The notes under the pieces were generated by a model. It did no database searches. It had not been told where the DNA came from and saw only the letters and a list, made by a program, of their open reading frames with translations. DNA of 23,795 nt, taken from IMG/VR virus record IMGVR_UViG_3300028045_000100, positions 1-23,795 of that record; one strand, written 5' to 3'. This stretch comes from a virus. Below are positions 23,502-23,795 of the stretch, in pieces. The number at the start of each line of letters is the position of its first letter. Position 1 is the stretch's first letter. The position numbers and the translations under genes are program-made.

Positions 23502-23795
23502 TCAGAATACGTTTATCGCTCTGTCAAATCTAAGTGTACATGTGATATCTGCCAAATCTGAAGAAGAATAATCTAATGATCCGAAATCAGCGTCATTTAA
23601 CTGTGTTCCTTGTAACATCCATTTCTGAACAACAACACCAGTTGGGTCTAACATTTCCAACTCAACATCTTTTTTGTATCCAGCAGCGTAACCTTGTCTT
23701 CCTGTTACTGACTCTGAATGTAATCTAACCCATTCCATTAAAGCTTGTGTAGCTGAAGGACCAATTGGGTCTCTAAAAGTAACTGAGATAGTCTC
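23502..23795 (-). CDS. 19: Tail tube protein, T4 gp19-like, 5' end beyond the window
   Basis: The frame is open to the right edge, giving the last 97 residues (ETISVTFRDPIGPSATQALM onward); the Met 20 codons in is internal, not a start. The segment MEWVRLHSESVTGRQGYAAG, YKKDVELEMLD, then VVQKWMLQGTQLNDADFGSL, DYSSSDLADITCTLRFD lines up with the C-terminal half of T4 gp19 (W..(I)..G....G....YKK...., (K)....(K)G..P......LD..S.....(T)(V)(T)L..D). gp19-type proteins form the hexameric inner tube through which DNA passes. The tail sheath gene would be expected just outside the right edge. A strong terminator follows. The assignment is firm for the family; the rest of the protein is not visible. 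Confidence 0.85.
   Translation of the reverse strand, partial: ETISVTFRDPIGPSATQALMEWVRLHSESVTGRQGYAAGYKKDVELEMLDPTGVVVQKWMLQGTQLNDADFGSLDYSSSDLADITCTLRFDRAINVF

Noticed and set aside
1-23795. tRNA genes, integrase, attachment sites, insertion sequences
   Set aside because: Gaps are too short and no cloverleaf, transposase or recombinase pattern was seen on either strand.

Overview
The window is a stretch of the late structural region of a contractile-tailed (T4-like, myovirus-type) bacteriophage. All genes lie on the minus strand and read from right to left. The DNA is strongly AT-rich. Start codons are preceded by A/T-rich spacers, with almost no Shine-Dalgarno-like GGAGG. That fits phages of Bacteroidota hosts, but the host is an inference. 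I see no tRNA, rRNA, CRISPR array, insertion sequence, integrase or attachment site. No stretch longer than 300 bases lacks a gene; the largest gaps are 183 bases (12204-12386) and 127 bases (23375-23501).

Layout in transcription order (right to left). (1) The C-terminal part of a gp19-like tail tube protein enters from the right edge and is followed by a strong intrinsic terminator. (2) Five genes (505, 255, 805, 182 and 633 residues) encode unrecognised proteins that begin with short related leaders. Four share a leader of the type EEI.RIKSLF..RLYGNLVE; the 805-residue protein has a second type, ISESQYNRLFLGEQ. (3) A tail and baseplate block follows: a gp26-like baseplate hub protein, a small overlapping gp51-like frame, a 231-residue unknown, the tape measure protein (678 aa), a 1164-residue baseplate protein with an embedded OmpA-like domain, a gp53-like/LysM-type wedge protein, and a 1774-residue hub protein ending in a lysozyme/GH19-like domain that seems to lack its catalytic glutamate. 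(4) Four small or medium genes of unknown function follow (200, 137, 62 and 263 aa). The last is very acidic, with tandem 17-residue repeats, and looks like a prohead core or scaffold protein. (5) A further leader-bearing protein begins at position 979 and runs off the left edge.

How the parts may work together. The tail genes build the tube, tape measure, baseplate and cell-piercing hub. The most interesting feature is the leader family. All six leaders end in [L/I]-x-E at residues 19-30, the consensus cut site of the T4 prohead protease gp21, which also removes the capsid-targeting leader of T4 internal proteins. My reading is that these six otherwise unrelated proteins are cargo, sorted into the prohead by a shared removable tag and perhaps injected with the DNA. 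This is an inference: no protease gene lies in the window and no virion data are available.

An 11-base motif (ATATTTATAAT on the coding strand) recurs exactly in four intergenic gaps and in variant form in two more, always just before a start codon. It is a candidate late-transcription signal of this phage.
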